A DNA stretch of 6,184 bases, from positions 1 through 6,184 of the forward strand of contig CAYJBP010000123.1 of NCBI GenBank assembly GCA_964368605.1. The letters run 5' to 3'. How positions within the stretch are numbered: the stretch's first letter is position 1; the number at the start of each line of letters is the position of its first letter. The translations under genes were made by a program, and so were the position numbers. Positions 1 to 6,143 of this stretch are shown in pieces. This DNA is from CAYJBP01 sp964368605. GTDB lineage: Bacteria > Bacillota > Dehalobacteriia > UBA4068. The notes beneath the pieces are model-generated. The model worked only from the letters and a program-made list of their open reading frames with translations. It was not told the origin of the DNA and made no database searches.

Positions 1-54
1 TTCGGGTCATCAGGATCATTCGGGTCATCAGGGTCATTCGGATCATCAGGATCG
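1..54. repeat. 18-bp tandem repeat encoding DPDDPN units
   Basis: Three consecutive 18-bp units (1-18, 19-36, 37-54) differ at only a few positions and continue to the window edge. Read on the minus strand they encode Asp-Pro-Asp-Asp-Pro-Asn units after residue 470 of the surface protein. The unit is a multiple of three, so a gain or loss of copies keeps the frame. An acidic, proline-rich stretch like this is usually an extended stalk or spacer between a folded domain and a further domain or the cell wall. The total copy number cannot be seen. Confidence 0.9.
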
Positions 55-1466
55 GTAGGTGGAAGTTTGCTATTTGTTGCCGTTAATTCCAGGGTGACAT
101 CCTTCGTAATTTCGATTTGAATGCCATTTTTGCTATTATTATCATAATCATCAATGCCTGCTAGGCTTGATGCCAGATAACCAAGCGGTGCTTTAGTTTC
201 GGTAATGGTATAAATACCGATAGGAATATTTGTGGCTTCGTATAAGCCATCAAAATCAACTTCCTCAGCTGCATCAACAATTATTATTTGACTACTATCA
301 ACCGTACTGGTTAGGGTAAATTCAGCCCCTTTTAATACGGTTGGGCTGCTATTTATGGCCTCGGTTTTAGTAATCGCGATACTGCCTAAATCGCTGGGCG
401 GCGGGGTATCATCATCGGGGTCGCTAATATTACCTATAAAGGGCAGCCAGTGTATTTCATTATTGGTATTTTCCTGATAAAGATTATTGCTGATGATTGT
501 ACCATTGGTATTAGCCTCGGTGCCTAATAAGGATATATTGCTGCTTGGTGCCAATATAGAGCCGGTAAAGGTATGGTTTAGCGTAATATCATCAATAGTA
601 TCGGCAAATACCCATAAAATTCTTTGGGCTTTTTGAGTGGTTTCATCATCTAAGGCACCGGTAAATACTACTTGATTAGCATCGATATATTCATTTAAAT
701 AGCTGCCATTCATTTCTACCGAATCACCTGTTACCAAGATAACCAAGGCATTGCTATTATTAGCAAAACCATTATAGCGGATAATATTTACATCGGCAAG
801 CTCGGCCGCATCAATGGTAAAAAGGCTTGTTTCGGCAGTGATATTAAAAGTAAGACTTATATCTGTACCATTAGTTTCCGATTCTATTTTAGCTAAAGAG
901 CCGGCTCTAGCAATTAAATCCCTAGCTAAGCCCTGATAATAACCTTTAGCATCGGCTATTAAATTGCTAAAATAATCACTATCGGCCGGAATAATAAAAT
1001 GCTCGGCAGGATCTGCTGGCGGATAAATATTAAATGGATGCGGTGTTTCCTCGGTATAAATACTTGCATCATAAACAATATCGCCATTATAGACATCCGT
1101 TTTTTGCTCGGTATTAAGTACCTGCCCACCGATTATTAAGCCAACTTTGATATCGGTTGGTAAATCGATATTCCAGCCATTGATATTGCCATCACCCTTA
1201 ACTACCGTTTGCAAATACTCGGCATCTTTACCGATAAAAACAGGGCCGATAATATGGTTAGTAGAACCACCGCCGCTATAATCGCCAAAATTGACCAGGC
1301 TAAAATTGGTTGCATAGCCTAAAACAGTATCCCCGGCTGCCCAATCAATAATAGGAGCAGGTTGCTCAGATGGGTCGCCGGCTAAAACACTAAAACCAAA
1401 AATAATCGATAAAGCAAAAAATACTACGAAAAGTGCAGGAAACAAGTGCTTTTTGATGGCGTCCAT
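1..1466 (-). CDS. Secreted choice-of-anchor A / SpaA-domain surface protein (3' end outside window)
   Basis: An open frame of 488 codons starts at 1466 and leaves the window without a stop. Residues 1-29 form a signal peptide: basic start (KKH), a long hydrophobic core, and a likely cut after VLA-29. Residues about 48-345 match the choice-of-anchor A domain. Key matches are LGYATNFSLVNFGDY near the start, TGSILAPSSN around 301-310, NGTIISNNL, and EIHWLPF at 337-343. A DPDDDTPPPSD linker leads to a SpaA/CnaB-like domain (about 362-467) with the E-box YTITETKAPLGY. Lys367, Glu423 and Asn465 are placed as in domains that form an intramolecular Lys-Asn isopeptide bond. A DPDDPN repeat follows. 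By family knowledge such proteins are cell-wall adhesins, often sortase-anchored; an LPXTG end would lie outside the window and is inferred. The start is chosen from the ribosome binding site. The gene has its own promoter. The ligand is unknown. Confidence 0.9.
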   Translation of the reverse strand, partial: MDAIKKHLFPALFVVFFALSIIFGFSVLAGDPSEQPAPIIDWAAGDTVLGYATNFSLVNFGDYSGGGSTNHIIGPVFIGKDAEYLQTVVKGDGNINGWNIDLPTDIKVGLIIGGQVLNTEQKTDVYNGDIVYDASIYTEETPHPFNIYPPADPAEHFIIPADSDYFSNLIADAKGYYQGLARDLIARAGSLAKIESETNGTDISLTFNITAETSLFTIDAAELADVNIIRYNGFANNSNALVILVTGDSVEMNGSYLNEYIDANQVVFTGALDDETTQKAQRILWVFADTIDDITLNHTFTGSILAPSSNISLLGTEANTNGTIISNNLYQENTNNEIHWLPFIGNISDPDDDTPPPSDLGSIAITKTEAINSSPTVLKGAEFTLTSTVDSSQIIIVDAAEEVDFDGLYEATNIPIGIYTITETKAPLGYLASSLAGIDDYDNNSKNGIQIEITKDVTLELTATNSKLPPTDPDDPNDPDDPNDPDDP

Positions 1467-1472
1467 AAACAT

Positions 1473-1480
1473 CCTCCTTT
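1473..1480 (-). promoter_or_regulatory. Ribosome binding site of the surface-protein gene
   Basis: The minus strand reads AAAGGAGG, a near-perfect Shine-Dalgarno sequence, 6 nt before the ATG at 1466. A second in-frame ATG at 1472 directly abuts the GGAGG and could not be used efficiently. The site therefore fixes the start at 1466 (MDAIKK rather than MFMDAIKK). Confidence 0.9.
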
Positions 1481-1493
1481 AAATAATACCGGG

Positions 1494-1519
1494 TAATTAG
1501 AGTTATATAACTATAATTA
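1494..1519. promoter_or_regulatory. 26-bp palindrome over the -10 box and start point; candidate operator
   Basis: The two 13-bp halves are complementary at 12 of 13 pairs; only 1500/1513 fails. The core AGTTATATAACT (1501-1512) is a perfect 12-bp palindrome, and the outer arms are TAATTA on both sides. It overlaps the -10 hexamer and covers the predicted start near 1509. The transcript would begin inside it, so an RNA hairpin of full length could not form. That favours a DNA site for a dimeric repressor, which is an inference. The region is AT-rich, which raises the chance of an accidental palindrome, and no known regulator's consensus was recognised. Confidence 0.5.
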
Positions 1520-1543
1520 TAGCATTTTTTTAAAGGTTGTCAA
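1516..1543 (-). promoter_or_regulatory. Sigma-A-type promoter of the surface-protein gene
   Basis: On the minus strand there is a perfect TTGACA (-35, 1538-1543), a 16-bp spacer, and a perfect TATAAT (-10, 1516-1521). A TG lies one base upstream of the -10, which makes it an extended -10 as well. The predicted start is near 1509, giving a 5' leader of about 43 nt with the Shine-Dalgarno site at its end. This is the best promoter in the window and shows that the surface protein has its own transcription start, separate from the ABC transporter genes upstream. Confidence 0.85.
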
Positions 1544-1681
1544 TAGTTGTAGCAGGCCTTATGGTTTTTAAGTATGTGTTTTTGTTACATCAATTATTTA
1601 AAAAGGTTAATAACTAAACACAAATATCTTACTGGTAATATTTACTAATATAGTGTTGAGAAATATAGAATTTATGATTTG

Positions 1682-1723
1682 TTTGAAAAAATATATAAAT
1701 TTTTTTCAAATTAACTCAATTTG
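1682..1723. repeat. Two overlapping AT-rich inverted repeats
   Basis: The first is a perfect 10-bp inverted repeat, TTTGAAAAAA (1682-1691) and TTTTTTCAAA (1701-1710), with a 9-nt loop. The second is CAAATT (1707-1712) and AATTTG (1718-1723) with a 5-nt loop. They share CAAA, so as RNA hairpins they exclude each other. They lie 57-98 nt after the exporter stop codon. They could mark the 3' end of that transcript or be protein-binding sites. The stems are nearly all A-T, so a classical terminator is doubtful. Confidence 0.45.
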
Positions 1724-1779
1724 TCTGATTATTAGTGGTTGTTTTACATTAAATTGCTAAAGGCGAATAACTTTTTAGG

Positions 1780-3645
1780 CTATAAATTATCCAAAGCTTG
1801 ATTGGCATATAGCTCGCTATAGCGGCCGCCTTGAGCCAATAATTGCTGATGATTGCCTCGCTCTAAAATCTGGCCATTTTCGATAATAATAATTGCTTGG
1901 GCATTACGCACTGTAGACAGACGATGAGCAATAATAAATACCGTTCGGCCTTCCATTAGTTTGGCCATGCCTTGTTCAATTAATCTTTCGGTACGGGTAT
2001 CAATACTACTGGTTGCTTCATCCAATAGGATAATAGGGGTATCGGCACAAAAAGCCCTGGCCAAGGCCAAAAGCTGGCGCTGCCCCTGCGATAGATTAGC
2101 ACCCGCATCGGTAAGCACTGTTTGATACCCTTTAGGTAAGCGGCTGATAAAACTATCGGCATTTACTGCTTTAGCTGCGCTTATGCAGTCGTCGTCGCTG
2201 GCTTCTAGGCGGCTATAACGAATATTTTCCATTACGGTAGTGCTAAATAGATGGGTATCTTGCAGCACAAAGGCAATAGAGCGGCGTAAATCGGCTTTTT
2301 TGATTTGACGAATATCCAAGCCATCATAGGTGATGCTGCCTTGATCGATATCATAAAAGCGATTTAACAGATTTGCTATAGTGGTTTTGCCTGCGCCGGT
2401 TGAGCCTACAATAGCAATTTTTTGGCCGGGCTTAGCATAAAAAGATAAATCTTCTAAAATCGGCTTGCCCTGCTCATAGGCAAAATGGATATTATTAAGG
2501 CGCATATCACCTTTAACCGGAATTAGTTTTTCGCCATCTTGCCATAGCCAACTTTGCTGATCAGCACCTTGCTTTAAGGTAATATCCCCTAAATCAATTT
2601 CCGGTTCTTGTTCCATTTGCTCAAATACCCGTTCTGCTCCGGCTAAAGCCGCAAAAACATTATTAAGCTGGGATGTTACCTGCTGCAAAGGCTGGCTCAA
2701 TCCACGCGACAATAATAAATAGGCTGCTAAAGAGCCAATATCCAGGCTGCCGGCAACTGTTAGCAGGCCGCCTGTAACTGCGGTTAGGGTATAGGCTAAA
2801 TTATTTAAATTGCCCATAATCGGCATTACGATGCCTGCAAAAATCGAAGCCTTAGTGGCGCTTTGCTGATAATTATAATTAAAGCGCTCAAAATTGGCCT
2901 CGGCCTGTTGTTCATAATTATAAATTTTAACTTCACGCAGGCCATCGATTAATTCCTCGATATAGCCATTTAAAGCACCAATATCTTTTTGCTGGTCTTT
3001 AAAATATTTACGGCTGTATTTAGTTAAAAATTTGCTAAGCAAAACCATAATGGTTAGCACCAAAACCATGATTAAAAACAGCAGCCAATTGATATAAATC
3101 ATCAAGCTAATCGAGCCAATCAAGACAAAAGCGCTGGATAATACCTGTAATAGGCTTTGGCTTAAAGCTAATTGAATATTATCGATATCATTGGTATAAT
3201 GGCTCATTAGCTGGCCATGTTTATGCTTGGCAAAATAGGATATCGGCAAGGCCTGCATGGCCACAAATAGTTTTTGACGCAGTTCTTTACAGGTGCTAAG
3301 GCTAATTTTGATCATGATGCGGCTTTGAATATAGGCGGCCAAAGAGCCAATTAGGGCAAAAGCTCCCAGCCAAATTAAGGCCATAGCCAGGCCGGACATA
3401 TCTGCTGGAATAATATAATCATTGATAATCGGCCTAAAATTATACATAATGATAATGCCGGTGCTGCTATTTAAAAATAGCAAAAATAAAGCCAAAACTA
3501 TTCGTCCCCGATATGGTCTTAAATAGGGGAGTAGGCGGCTAGTGGTATGGCGCATATCTTTGGGCTTTTCGATAGAGCGCATAGCGGCAGGGCCACGTCC
3601 CATCATTGGATGGCGATTATTGCTTGCTTTATTATTCTCGCTCAT
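1780..3645 (-). CDS. ABC exporter half-transporter, subunit with the catalytic ATPase motifs
   Basis: This 621-aa protein has a full type IV (ABCB-like) exporter layout. A hydrophilic N-terminus (1-45) with MMGRGPAAM...EKPKD is followed by about six membrane helices (roughly 48-70, 87-107, 165-183, 186-205, 268-290, 292-315) and a nucleotide-binding domain from about 380. Visible motifs are A-loop Tyr390, Walker A GSTGAGKT (414-421), Q-loop Gln462, signature LSQGQ (518-522, second Gly replaced by Gln), Walker B ending in Asp542, catalytic Glu543, D-loop SSID (546-549) and switch His574. It begins inside the stop of the upstream ABC gene and surely pairs with it. In the dimer its Walker A/B and switch would form the active site with the partner's ISGGQ, while its own altered signature faces the partner's degenerate site. 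Relatives are TM287/TM288, LmrCD and BmrCD, mostly multidrug exporters. The real substrate cannot be read from sequence. Confidence 0.95.
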   Translation of the reverse strand: MSENNKASNNRHPMMGRGPAAMRSIEKPKDMRHTTSRLLPYLRPYRGRIVLALFLLFLNSSTGIIIMYNFRPIINDYIIPADMSGLAMALIWLGAFALIGSLAAYIQSRIMIKISLSTCKELRQKLFVAMQALPISYFAKHKHGQLMSHYTNDIDNIQLALSQSLLQVLSSAFVLIGSISLMIYINWLLFLIMVLVLTIMVLLSKFLTKYSRKYFKDQQKDIGALNGYIEELIDGLREVKIYNYEQQAEANFERFNYNYQQSATKASIFAGIVMPIMGNLNNLAYTLTAVTGGLLTVAGSLDIGSLAAYLLLSRGLSQPLQQVTSQLNNVFAALAGAERVFEQMEQEPEIDLGDITLKQGADQQSWLWQDGEKLIPVKGDMRLNNIHFAYEQGKPILEDLSFYAKPGQKIAIVGSTGAGKTTIANLLNRFYDIDQGSITYDGLDIRQIKKADLRRSIAFVLQDTHLFSTTVMENIRYSRLEASDDDCISAAKAVNADSFISRLPKGYQTVLTDAGANLSQGQRQLLALARAFCADTPIILLDEATSSIDTRTERLIEQGMAKLMEGRTVFIIAHRLSTVRNAQAIIIIENGQILERGNHQQLLAQGGRYSELYANQALDNL

Positions 3646-5387
3646 ACTGCCACCTCCTCATGCTGAGAAGCAAATATTTCTTGATAAATTTGGTTTTCGG
3701 CCAATAATTGTTGATGATTGCCTAAGCCGGCTATTTTGCCATCGGCCAAAACTAAAATTAAGTCGGCAGCTATTATCGAAGATATTCTTTGGGCAATCAT
3801 AATCAGGGTTGTAGTAGGCATTTGCTGATAAAAGGCAGCTAATAACTTTTGTTCTATCCTGCTATCTAAAGCCGAGGTGCTATCATCTAAAATTAAAATA
3901 TCCGGCTTTTTTAAAATAGCACGGGCGATACTTAATCTTTGCTTTTGCCCGCCGGAGATATTTACACCTTGCTGACCAAGCATGGTATCATAACCATCGC
4001 TTAATTTAATAATAAACTCTTCGGCCTGGGCAATGCGGCAAGCCTCTTTAATTTGGCTATCATCGGCATGAGGATTTCCCCAAAGCAAATTTTCGCGAAT
4101 TGTACCCGAAAAGAGCTGGCTTTTTTGCCGCACTAAGGCCACCTTTTGCCTTAAATCGGCCAATTGATAATCCCGAACATCCTGATTATCAACCAAAACT
4201 TGGCCGCTTATGGTATCATAAAGGCGGGGAATTAATTGCACTAAAGAGCTTTTACCGCTGCCGGTAGCGCCAATAATTGCCAATTTTTGACCCGGCTTAA
4301 GCTTTAAGCTTATATCGCTTAAGACCTCTTGCTCGGGATTAGTATGATAATTAAAGCTTAGTTGCCTAAACTCCAGCTTATAGTTGTTATCGGTGATGCC
4401 TTGTTCGGCCGGGTGCAAATATTGTGCCGGCGAAACAATATCAGGCTTAGTATTCAAAACCGCCATAATCCGCTCACCGCTGGCCTTGGCACGGCCGGAC
4501 ATTACAAAAAACATCAAAAACATCAATAAGCTACCCAATATTTGCATAATATAGGTAATGAAAGACATTAAAAGCCCTGCACCAAGTAGGTTTTGTGCAA
4601 CTAGCTGGCCACCTAGCCATAAGGCGGCAATAATTGCAAAATTAAAAAAGAGCATGATAACCGGCATGAGCAGAATCATTATTTTATCGGCTTCAAAGCC
4701 TGCTATAAAGTAAGCATTATTAACCGAGGCAAATTTTTCTATTTCCTTTTTGGCACGATTAAAGGCCTTTACCAGGCGAATTGCCATTAAGTTTTCCTGA
4801 ACATCGCTGTTTAGGTCGTCTAGGCATTTTTGCATATGGGCATAGCGTTTTTGGACCAATCGCATAATCAGCAGCACCGATACTAGCATCAGTGGGGCAA
4901 CTATCAGCAAAATAGTAGCTAGGCCGGCATTGATATTGATGGCCATAATCAAAGCCATAATAAAAAGCAGCGGAGCACGTGCCAAAATTCTCAGCCCCAT
5001 CAAAATGATGCTCTGGATTTGATTAATATCATTGGTCATCCTGGTGATTAAAGAGGCGGTACTAAACTGATCGATATTGGCAAAAGAAAATTGTTGTATG
5101 CGGCTAAACATATCCTTACGCAGGGCAAAAGATGCTCCAAAAGCTGCCTTAGCCGAGCAATAAATATTGGCCGAGCCAAAGCTAATGGCAATAATAGTAA
5201 GGCCAATCATGATTAAGCCGTTTTTGATAATATGAGCACTATCATTATTAACGATACCCACATCAATAATCTCGGCAATATATAAGGGTAAGGCCAGCTC
5301 GGCCATTACATCGATAAAAGAGCAGATAAAGCCAAGTATAATAAACTTTTTGCCTTTACCGAAATAGCTAAATAGTTGTTTGTTCAT
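3642..5387 (-). CDS. ABC exporter half-transporter, subunit with a degenerate ATP site
   Basis: This 581-aa protein has six likely membrane helices (about 14-42, 55-75, 126-148, 155-176, 234-258, 268-296) and a nucleotide-binding domain from about 337. Motifs are A-loop Tyr347, Walker A GATGSGKS (373-380), Q-loop Gln421, a consensus-like signature ISGGQ (477-481), and Walker B Asp501 followed by Asp502 where the catalytic Glu should be. The switch motif reads IAQR, with Gln533 in place of His. These two changes mark the non-catalytic member of heterodimeric exporters such as TM287/TM288, so the protein should bind ATP at its own site but hydrolyse it poorly. The start at 5387 has AAGGAGA (5391-5397) just upstream. 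The gene lies 47 nt after tadA with no terminator between them and overlaps the next ABC gene by 4 bp. It is probably part of a multidrug or lipid/peptide exporter; the substrate is unknown. Confidence 0.95.
   Translation of the reverse strand: MNKQLFSYFGKGKKFIILGFICSFIDVMAELALPLYIAEIIDVGIVNNDSAHIIKNGLIMIGLTIIAISFGSANIYCSAKAAFGASFALRKDMFSRIQQFSFANIDQFSTASLITRMTNDINQIQSIILMGLRILARAPLLFIMALIMAININAGLATILLIVAPLMLVSVLLIMRLVQKRYAHMQKCLDDLNSDVQENLMAIRLVKAFNRAKKEIEKFASVNNAYFIAGFEADKIMILLMPVIMLFFNFAIIAALWLGGQLVAQNLLGAGLLMSFITYIMQILGSLLMFLMFFVMSGRAKASGERIMAVLNTKPDIVSPAQYLHPAEQGITDNNYKLEFRQLSFNYHTNPEQEVLSDISLKLKPGQKLAIIGATGSGKSSLVQLIPRLYDTISGQVLVDNQDVRDYQLADLRQKVALVRQKSQLFSGTIRENLLWGNPHADDSQIKEACRIAQAEEFIIKLSDGYDTMLGQQGVNISGGQKQRLSIARAILKKPDILILDDSTSALDSRIEQKLLAAFYQQMPTTTLIMIAQRISSIIAADLILVLADGKIAGLGNHQQLLAENQIYQEIFASQHEEVAV
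3653..3658 (-). promoter_or_regulatory. Ribosome binding site inside the upstream ABC gene
   Basis: The minus strand reads AGGAGG 7 nt before the ATG at 3645, within the last codons of the upstream ABC gene. Together with the ATGA stop/start overlap it indicates coupled translation of the two subunits, which suits a 1:1 heterodimer. It also supports the start MSENNKA. Confidence 0.85.
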
Positions 5388-5434
5388 AATTCTCCTTAGT
5401 TGCTGCTGACATGATTTAAAATTGTTAACAGTAA

Positions 5435-5902
5435 CTATTTATTATTTTGGCGCTTGGCCTTAAAAAAGCTTTGCAAAAGGGCCACCGAATCTTCGGCCAA
5501 AACAGAGCTTTTAATCGAAATTTGATGATTAAAGCCCATATTTTGCAATAAATTAATTTTGGTGCCGGCTGCCCCCATTTTATAATCAAAGGCGCCAAAG
5601 ACCAGATGGTTAATTCTGGCCTGCAACATAGCCCCGGCGCACATCGGGCAAGGTTCCAGCGTAACATAAAGAGTGCTATTGGGCAAGCGCCAACCGCCCA
5701 TTGTGGCACAGGCCTGGTTAATAGCAATCATCTCGGCATGGAGGGTAGCATTTTTTTGCCCCTCCCTTTGATTATAGCCCTGCCCCACAATTTGATTATC
5801 GACCACAATCAATGCACCTACCGGAACTTCATCTTCGGAGGCAGCTTGTTTAGCCAGCTCTAAGGCTTTTTTCATCCAATAAATATCATCAAAATCGGCC
5901 AT
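5435..5902 (-). CDS. tadA: tRNA-specific adenosine deaminase TadA
   Basis: TadA converts adenosine-34 of tRNA-Arg(ACG) to inosine in the cytoplasm, so that one tRNA reads CGU, CGC and CGA. The 155-aa length fits the family. The cytidine-deaminase fold zinc motifs are present: HAE at 55-57 (zinc ligand His55, proton-shuttling Glu57) and PCPMC at 84-88 (zinc ligands Cys85 and Cys88). The family stretches VPVGALIV (26-33), an Asn at 44, and FGAFDYKMGAAGT (102-114) are also clear. The start at 5902 is preceded by AAGGCGGTGG (5906-5915), which differs from a perfect Shine-Dalgarno mainly by one internal base. The predicted promoter is about 25 nt upstream of the start codon. It is the first gene of a probable transcript with the ABC exporter pair. 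Identity is secure; it is expected to be essential or nearly so. Confidence 0.97.
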   Translation of the reverse strand: MADFDDIYWMKKALELAKQAASEDEVPVGALIVVDNQIVGQGYNQREGQKNATLHAEMIAINQACATMGGWRLPNSTLYVTLEPCPMCAGAMLQARINHLVFGAFDYKMGAAGTKINLLQNMGFNHQISIKSSVLAEDSVALLQSFFKAKRQNNK

Positions 5903-5934
5903 AAGCCACCGCCTTAAAAATTATTTCTACTTAT

Positions 5935-5963
5935 ATTATTCCATAAACCACTCCATTTAGCAA
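5935..5963 (-). promoter_or_regulatory. Promoter of tadA and probably of the exporter genes
   Basis: The minus strand has TTGCTA (-35, 5958-5963; four of six consensus bases), a 17-bp spacer, and AATAAT (-10, 5935-5940; five of six). TG lies one base before the -10. The predicted start is near 5928, giving a leader of about 25 nt. A short inverted repeat CAATA/TATTG (5961-5973) overlaps the -35 edge. No second promoter was recognised before the ABC genes. Confidence 0.65.
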
Positions 5964-6003
5964 TAAGATATTGAAAAAAGTGATATTTTTTTAAGAAAGG
6001 GGC

Positions 6004-6032
6004 TTTTATTTTAGTTATCTATATGTTATAAT
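6004..6032 (+). promoter_or_regulatory. Extended -10 promoter for the tRNA-Arg transcript
   Basis: The plus strand has TGTTATAAT (6024-6032), that is, a perfect TATAAT at 6027-6032 with TG one base upstream. The -35 position (about 6004-6009, TTTTAT) is poor, which extended -10 promoters tolerate. An A/T-run stretch upstream (5971-5993) could act as an UP-like element. The predicted start is near 6039, about 105 nt before the tRNA. The promoter diverges from the tadA promoter, with about 60 bp between the two -10 to -35 blocks. Confidence 0.6.
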
Positions 6033-6064
6033 ACTTCGGTAGCTAAAAATTAACTGTTATCTAT
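6014..6064. repeat. 9-bp direct repeat flanking the tRNA promoter -10 box
   Basis: GTTATCTAT occurs at 6014-6022 and again at 6056-6064, 42 bp apart (about four helical turns), with the -10 box between them. The inverted pair TTTTAG (6009-6014) and CTAAAA (6043-6048) also brackets the -10. These may be paired protein-binding sites, but AT-rich sequence makes chance matches fairly likely. Confidence 0.35.
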
Positions 6065-6143
6065 TTAGTGGATAAGCAGCTCCCCTAAGGGAATATTGCA
6101 GCAATCAACTTTTGCCCGGTTTTAAGTCTTAAAAAATGAATAT
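6039..6143 (+). other. Structured leader between the promoter and tRNA-Arg; possible small RNA
   Basis: About 105 nt would be transcribed before the mature tRNA. It can form several short hairpins: CTGTTATC (6054-6061) with GATAAGCAG (6071-6079, one bulged base); TCCC (6081-6084) with GGGA (6089-6092) around a CTAA loop; and ATTGC/GCAAT (6095-6105). A TTTTAA/TTAAAA pair (about 6120-6135) lies near the end. No reading frame with a ribosome binding site is seen. It does not match the conserved SRP RNA core or other RNA families I could recognise. It may be only a long precursor leader. Confidence 0.4.

Larger units (their letters stand above)
1467..1779. other. Very AT-rich intergenic region between the exporter operon and the surface-protein gene
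   Basis: This 313-bp gap lies downstream of the ABC transporter stop and upstream of the surface-protein start. It contains the surface-protein ribosome binding site, promoter and palindrome (1473-1543) and a pair of overlapping inverted repeats (1682-1723). No GC-rich stem followed by a T run, the usual intrinsic terminator, was found after the stop at 1780. The exporter transcript may end in an atypical way or read through. Nothing convincing is seen in 1544-1681: only an 18-codon plus-strand reading frame without a good ribosome binding site. Confidence 0.8.

Noticed and set aside
1..54. Tandem repeats as a CRISPR array
   Set aside because: The 18-bp units are contiguous with no spacers and are in frame within a coding region.
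1467..1472. Earlier ATG at 1472 as the surface-protein start
   Set aside because: It directly abuts the GGAGG, leaving no spacer; the ATG at 1466 has an ideal 6-nt distance.
1561..1617. 18-codon plus-strand frame in the AT-rich gap
   Set aside because: It has no convincing Shine-Dalgarno site or promoter, and such frames arise easily in this composition.
1980..2162. Minus-strand 60-codon frame inside the 621-aa ABC gene
   Set aside because: It overlaps the conserved ATPase domain in another frame, resembles no family, and has no ribosome binding site.
3542..3802. Plus-strand 86-codon frame across the junction of the two ABC genes
   Set aside because: It is antisense to two well-supported genes and its product has no recognisable motif.
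5388..5434. Terminator between tadA and the exporter genes
   Set aside because: There is only a short GTTAAC palindrome here, with no GC stem followed by a T run on the transcribed strand.
5425..5863. Two further frames overlapping tadA (minus 5425-5727, plus 5606-5863)
   Set aside because: Both are out-of-frame shadows of tadA; the real frame carries all the zinc and catalytic residues.
5903..6143. SRP (4.5S-like) RNA gene, which is found near tadA in some Bacillota
   Set aside because: The conserved SRP RNA core (GGUCAGGnCCGGAAGGnAGCAGC type) is not present on either strand.
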